64,000 nucleotides of DNA from the NCBI GenBank assembly GCA_002110485.1, contig MOWL01000069.1, positions 744,001-808,000 of the forward strand. The letters run 5' to 3'. The DNA is from Emergomyces orientalis (Eukaryota; Ascomycota; Eurotiomycetes; Onygenales; Ajellomycetaceae). The number at the start of each line of letters is the position of its first letter. Position 1 is the first letter of the stretch. Below the pieces are notes generated by a model. That model was given only the letters and a program-made list of their open reading frames with translations, did no database searches and had not been told where the DNA came from. The position numbers and the translations under genes were made by a program. Shown piece by piece: positions 59,901 to 64,000 of the stretch.

Positions 59901-60387
59901 TAACTGTTTTGTCGCAACCAGAAGGTGGGTAACGCTCTTTTCGATCTGCGAGAGTTGTTTGTCGGGCTGTTGCTATCAATGAAAAAGAAGAACGCACGTT
60001 AGCATACCAATCTCCCAAAGGAGAAATATTTTATTTTCATCGTTTGCAGCACATCTTCAAAGCAGTGGTAGAGTTCATATTGCATATTGCATAATTATAA
60101 AGCGGGGAAACTGGAAATATATATAAAGAAATATAGCGTACCGCGCCTCGAGTTGAAGAGGATTTGCCTGATCCGGAGGAGCCTCTCGAGCCCACAGCCT
60201 GACTCGTGTTTCCACCATCACCAGGAGAAGCAATATTACCACCGCCACTACCACCACTACCACTAGAGAGCGACGCCGAAGTCATCTTCTGAACCACGGG
60301 AGAACGAGCACGATCGAAAGCGGGAGAACGTATATGGCGTGCTCTTGACTGGGAGGACGAAGAGGAAGGAGAAGAAGAAGAGTCCAT
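56955..60387 (-). CDS. BUD6: Bud6/AIP3 actin-interacting polarity factor
   Basis: Two exons on the minus strand, 60387-60142 and 59972-56955, encode 1087 residues. The start is a Ser/Gly-rich leader. The junction (GTACGC donor, GATAG acceptor, phase 0) leads to QIEKSVTHLLVATKQLLETL and a conserved N-terminal helical region, then about 350 disordered residues. The AIP3 domain spans about 550-1020, beginning ITLFLQYRSKIKKYVLPEGY and rich in coiled coils. Bud6 works with formins as an actin nucleation-promoting factor and marks hyphal tips and septa in filamentous fungi. The acidic, Pro-rich end stops at TAG 56955-56957, where the sequence also reads GTATGT, so a further 3' exon is possible. Its 5' flank carries a copia insertion about 0.4 kb away. 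Confidence 0.92.
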
Positions 60388-60800
60388 ATCTCATGACAAC
60401 AACAGAGAAAAGACTCGATGGGGGCGGACGGACAGGTGCACTATTTAATATGGCGAGGTGTGATTGTCGTATGTGGTTGGGCTGGGGAATTGGAAAGAAT
60501 GGAGGCGTTGATACGAGGGCTGGTATGGCTGTTACGCCGTTGCAGCTGGGCTCGCTGGAGACGGGTTCCTTGGCCACCCGTTGGGCTGCAATCAATACCG
60601 TATGGTTGGGTAAGCAATGAAACATAAATTACACCAATCGCAACCTTGGAAACCCCAGCCAAACCTTAGTGGAAGACGCAGTGTCATGTGATTTGTCTTG
60701 AAACTCATAGAGTGCATCAAGCCTATCATATTGAACTACCTAACTAGCTAAAATATATATGTGTGTGTGGGGCATGTGACCCGGGTAGCCCTAGTATCAC
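60388..60800. other. BUD6 5' flank and probable copia 3' LTR
   Basis: The 413 bp between BUD6 and the clear LTR start should contain the rest of the 3' LTR and the original BUD6 promoter. The boundary cannot be placed without the other LTR. Confidence 0.4.
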
Positions 60801-60806
60801 CTAACA
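60527..60806 (-). repeat. putative 3' LTR of the copia element
   Basis: On the minus strand, downstream of the pol stop, a G7 polypurine run (60807-60813) is followed at once by TGTTAG, a standard LTR beginning (60806 downward). The far end is uncertain. A possible match, GTAACA reading on the minus strand near 60527, would give about 280 bp with near-inverted ends; other ends are equally possible. The 5' LTR and target duplication lie outside the window. Confidence 0.4.
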
Positions 60807-60813
60807 CCCCCCC
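60807..60813 (-). other. polypurine tract of the copia element
   Basis: Seven G on the minus strand sit directly before the TGTTAG LTR start, the position where a retrotransposon primes plus-strand DNA synthesis. It is about 95 bases downstream of the pol stop codon. Confidence 0.6.
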
Positions 60814-60906
60814 ATGCTAGGGCGCCCCAGGAGCACGCACACAGGCCACGCCATAGGCATCAAAAATCAAAATAGCAGCTAAGTACAAAACTTTTAGTTA
60901 AATCCA

Positions 60907-63900
60907 TTAAGCAGATCCCCCCGAACCAATCAAGCCAAGATTAGCCACAAAAGCATTGAATGCGGGCCTAGGCAGCGCCTTCGTAAAACCATCCGCCTTA
61001 TTCTCCGTTGAGCTGACGTGCCGAATAAGGAGCTCCTTTTTAGCCACTAGATCGCGTAATATATGGTAGCGGACTTCAATATGCCTCGAGCGCTTAGTTA
61101 AAGACTCGCCGTTAGCTAGATCAATGGCACCTTTATTATCAATATGCAGATTATTGGAAAGAACATAGCCATCCGCATTCTCAAGCAGTCCCGCATCATG
61201 CAGCATATCTTTAAGCCAAATCAGCTCGCACGCAGCTTCGCTAGCAGCAATATACTCAGCTTCAGTTGTGGACTTCGCCGTAGAGATCTGCCGCTGCGAA
61301 CGCCATGATACGGGAGCTCCATTGATCATTATAATATAGCCCGTAGTCGATTTATATTGGGGGTCTGCACCCGCCCAATCTGAATCCGCGTAGGCCATGG
61401 GAGCCAGCCCTTCGTCCCCTATATTCCTCTTATACAGAATGCCCGTAGTCCTAGTCTTCTTCATATAGCGGAGAACATGCTTCAAAGCAGCCCAGCACTC
61501 CTTATTTGGGCGAGAATTGAATCGCGATAAATAATTTACCGCGAACATTATATCCGGTCTGGTGCTTGTAACCAGATATTGAAGAGACCCAAGCCCTTGA
61601 CGATATCGCGTAGCCGTAAAATCATCATCAAGGCCCTTATCCTCATCCGGCGAGAACTGGAGCTTTGTGCCAGCATTCATGGGGGTTGGTGCCGGATTGA
61701 TTGCAGTCATGCCAAAATCATCAAGGATCTCATCAATATAGCGTGTTTGCGTGACCAGTAAATCACCATTACGGCCCGCAATTTCCATACCTAAGTATGG
61801 CTTATCATCGTCGATTCTTTTGGTGTCAAAACGCTTCGCAATCTCATCGAGAACCCAGTCAATATCATGCTCATTGGGCCCCGTAACGCGGCAGTCATCA
61901 ACGTGCAGCGTCAAATACACCTTACGGATGGGGTGATATAGGAATCCGCCGTCATACGGTGATATGCGGAAACCAATCGAAGTGAGATGCTCAGTGGCAA
62001 GAAAATACCACGTCCTCGCAGCTTGCTTCAGCCCATACAGGCTCTGGCGAACCAGGCCAACTAGATTGCCCCTGCCATGTTTTATGCCCGTCGGGAGCTG
62101 CATATAGATCATTTCTTCCTGTGGCAGCACGCCATTAAGGAATGCAGACACGTAATCAATTGCCTTCGATTTCCATCCCCTAGCCGTAGAGATCGCGAAT
62201 AGGCTTCTGGTTGTAGGACCAGAGACAACGGCAGCGTAAGACTTCGTATAATGGACTCCTCGCTGCTGAAGGAATCCGCGAACCACCCATCGTGCGCGAA
62301 AGCGGATGGTTTCTCCCTTATTATTTAATTTGCGGTCATATACCCATTTACCCGTAAGAACATCCATATCCGGGGACCGCTCAGTAATAACATATGTTTT
62401 CTTTTGATTGAACATATCGACCTCCTTCCTCATTGCTTCGAGCCAATGATGCCAATCAGGGCTCCGTCGAGCCTCCGCTAAGGTCGTGGGACGGTCCGTA
62501 AGGGTACTAAGCACGGGTTCATCACCATTATCATTAGCATGCTCGTCAGACTCATTAAGGAGATCAACATCACTGTTTATAAGATAGGTAGGCTCAATGG
62601 CCTCCTCCAGATCCCCATTGACAAGCATCTTCATGATGTGCGGCCGCTCCCTTGCCAGGCGCCGCAGGAGACAGTGCTGCCATCCATCCGCAGGATTCAA
62701 AACATCGAGCTCATCCGGTATGTTATTTGGCTCATGAGGAGCCGGAAGAGCGGCATTAATGAATGACACGTCCTCCACGAGAGCTTCATCAAAAACCACA
62801 TCTCGTGCTATCTCCAACCTGCGTGCATCAGGGTCCCATATGCGAACTTGATGAAGGCCCTGATAACCCACAAAGATCCATTCTTTCCCATCCGTTCTAT
62901 CCGCAAGCTTATTAGTAACTCGCAGATCCTTCTTGTAGACCTTGCAGCCCCATCTATGCAGCCAATTCGCCGTGGGCTGCACCCCCATCCATGCTTCAAA
63001 GGGGGTCAGCGGAGACCCCTCCTTGCACCCGTAAAGCTTCGTAGAGGTGGGAGACATATTGATCAACATAACGGCAGCCTGCATGGCCTCACCCCATAGG
63101 TCCCTAGGCTGCCCGCTATCGAATAGCAAGCTCCTAGTTCTTTCGATTATTATGCGGTTCGCACGTTCCGCTGGACCGTTTGATTGTGGGGTATATGGCG
63201 TAGTCGTCTCATAGGCAATGCCTCGCTGTTTACAAAAAGCTTTTAATTCATCGCTCTTGAATTCTCCACCACCATCCCAGTGCAAGGAGCCCACGCATCG
63301 CTGCGCAGTGGTCTCAATCATTGTTATAAAATCCCGTAGTTTCGCGGTTGCTTCACCCTTGGTGGCCATTAAAATGGCCCACCGATATCTCGTGGCATCG
63401 TCCGTAATACTCATCCAATAATCAGCCCCCCCATACGTGGGAACGCCATCCTCATTGAATAAGGTACGCCCACCGCCCGCAAGATCAATAAATAATCGTG
63501 CAGCAGGCTTCACTTTTCTAATCATGGGCTCAAAAGCAGGACGAGCCATCTTAGCCTGCACGCAGGTTTTACAAAAAGGCAGAGCCTTGGAGCCTTTAAT
63601 CCTCATCCCCATGCGCGGATCCGCGGCCATCTTCGCTATATCCATGTGGTTAAGATGACCCAGCTTCAAATGCCATTGCAGCATCGTGAGCTCTACTGGT
63701 TTTATATTCATTGATGGCAGAGCCAATAGCGAGTCATCCACAGCATTTACGGGCCGAAAATCACCATTAGGCATGGCGAATTGAATCAAATCTCGGATTT
63801 GCGGAGGCTTTTCAATGACATAGATATCTTTCTCATTCAAAACAGCAGTGAAGCTGACCATTCGATCGGGAGAGGTCATAATAATCGAGTGAGCTTCTCC

Positions 63901-64000
63901 ATATGCCAATTGCTTGAACGTATAGCCCTTGCGGACTAATTTGCCAAAGCTCACGATATTTGCTTCTAATTCGGGGGCAAATCGCACACCTTCCAGGCAC
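60907..64000 (-). mobile_element. Ty1/copia retrotransposon, pol region, truncated by window end
   Basis: One open frame on the minus strand runs from the window edge to a TAA at 60907 (over 1026 codons, continuing upstream). Domains in copia order: a GAG-pre-integrase zinc motif (H..H then FCKTC), the integrase core (acidic motifs DLAGGG, HWDGGGEF and PQSNGPAER), reverse transcriptase (YVSAFLNG, LYGLKQAARTWY and the LHVDD active site) and RNase H (YADSDWAG, TTEAEYIAASEA, HIDNKGA). Integrase before reverse transcriptase defines copia rather than gypsy. The frame has no stop or shift here, so the insertion is fairly young or active. Gag and protease would lie beyond 64000. The frame at the right edge is open, so the first residues seen are not its start. 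Confidence 0.95.

Noticed and set aside
1..64000. CRISPR arrays, tandem spacer arrays or bacterial-type operons
   Set aside because: No regularly spaced repeats were seen, and the spliced genes show this is a eukaryotic nuclear sequence.

Overview
This is nuclear DNA of a filamentous ascomycete (Pezizomycotina; the protein set and intron style fit Eurotiomycetes and probably Onygenales, but that placement is inference). The support is many short spliceosomal introns of about 55-160 nt with GTANGT-type donors and C/TAG acceptors, long AT-richer intergenic spacers, and typical fungal genes (Bud6/AIP3, Dis3, a Zn2Cys6 factor, PTS1 peroxisomal enzymes, a Ty1/copia element). I rebuilt exon joins by hand; each multi-exon model below keeps frame across all its joins.

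Layout. 0.5-1.8 kb: an F-box-like gene on the minus strand with an in-frame TGA inside the F-box. 5.3-6.4 kb: mitochondrial glycine carrier (Hem25/SLC25A38). 7.0-8.5 kb: a decayed Zn2Cys6 (AflR-like) transcription factor on the minus strand. 12.1-13.7 kb: a charged coiled-coil protein. 17.0-17.6 kb: prefoldin subunit 1. 18.8-19.6 kb: a cytochrome b561 membrane protein. 20.4-21.6 kb: alkaline ceramidase. 22.2-23.8 kb: a peroxisomal alpha/beta hydrolase ending in AKL. 24.6-25.5 kb: a DJ-1/Hsp31-type protein. 26.5-27.6 kb: zinc alcohol dehydrogenase. 28.1-30.9 kb: a multi-BRCT Brc1/Rtt107-like genome-stability protein.

31.3-33.9 kb: ESCRT-II Vps25 and tRNA m7G methyltransferase Trm8, divergently transcribed. 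34.6-37.2 kb: a three-LIM-domain protein. 39.2-40.9 kb: a monocarboxylate-type MFS transporter. 41.4-44.8 kb: exosome nuclease Dis3, whose first exon overlaps the end of a small same-strand gene in another frame. 45.1-46.3 kb: Nit2-type amidase. 46.8-47.3 kb: a complex I ESSS/NDUFB11 subunit. 49.0-51.4 kb: acyl-CoA oxidase ending in SKL. 52.0-53.5 kb: a cysteine-rich, probably GPI-anchored secreted protein. 57.0-60.4 kb: Bud6. 60.8-64.0 kb: the 3' part of a Ty1/copia retrotransposon with an open pol frame, inserted about 0.4 kb upstream of BUD6 in the same orientation and running off the window.

Most genes are unrelated housekeeping functions, as is usual in fungi. The clearest functional link is between the two PTS1 proteins (acyl-CoA oxidase and the AKL hydrolase): both act in peroxisomes by their C-termini, and both have a CCTCGG core, the site known for FarA/FarB fatty-acid regulators, within about 250 bp of the start codon. 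I did not find a defence island, CRISPR array, biosynthetic cluster or clearly new multi-gene system. The most notable points are two decayed or interrupted genes, the overlapping small gene at DIS3, and the copia insertion at BUD6.
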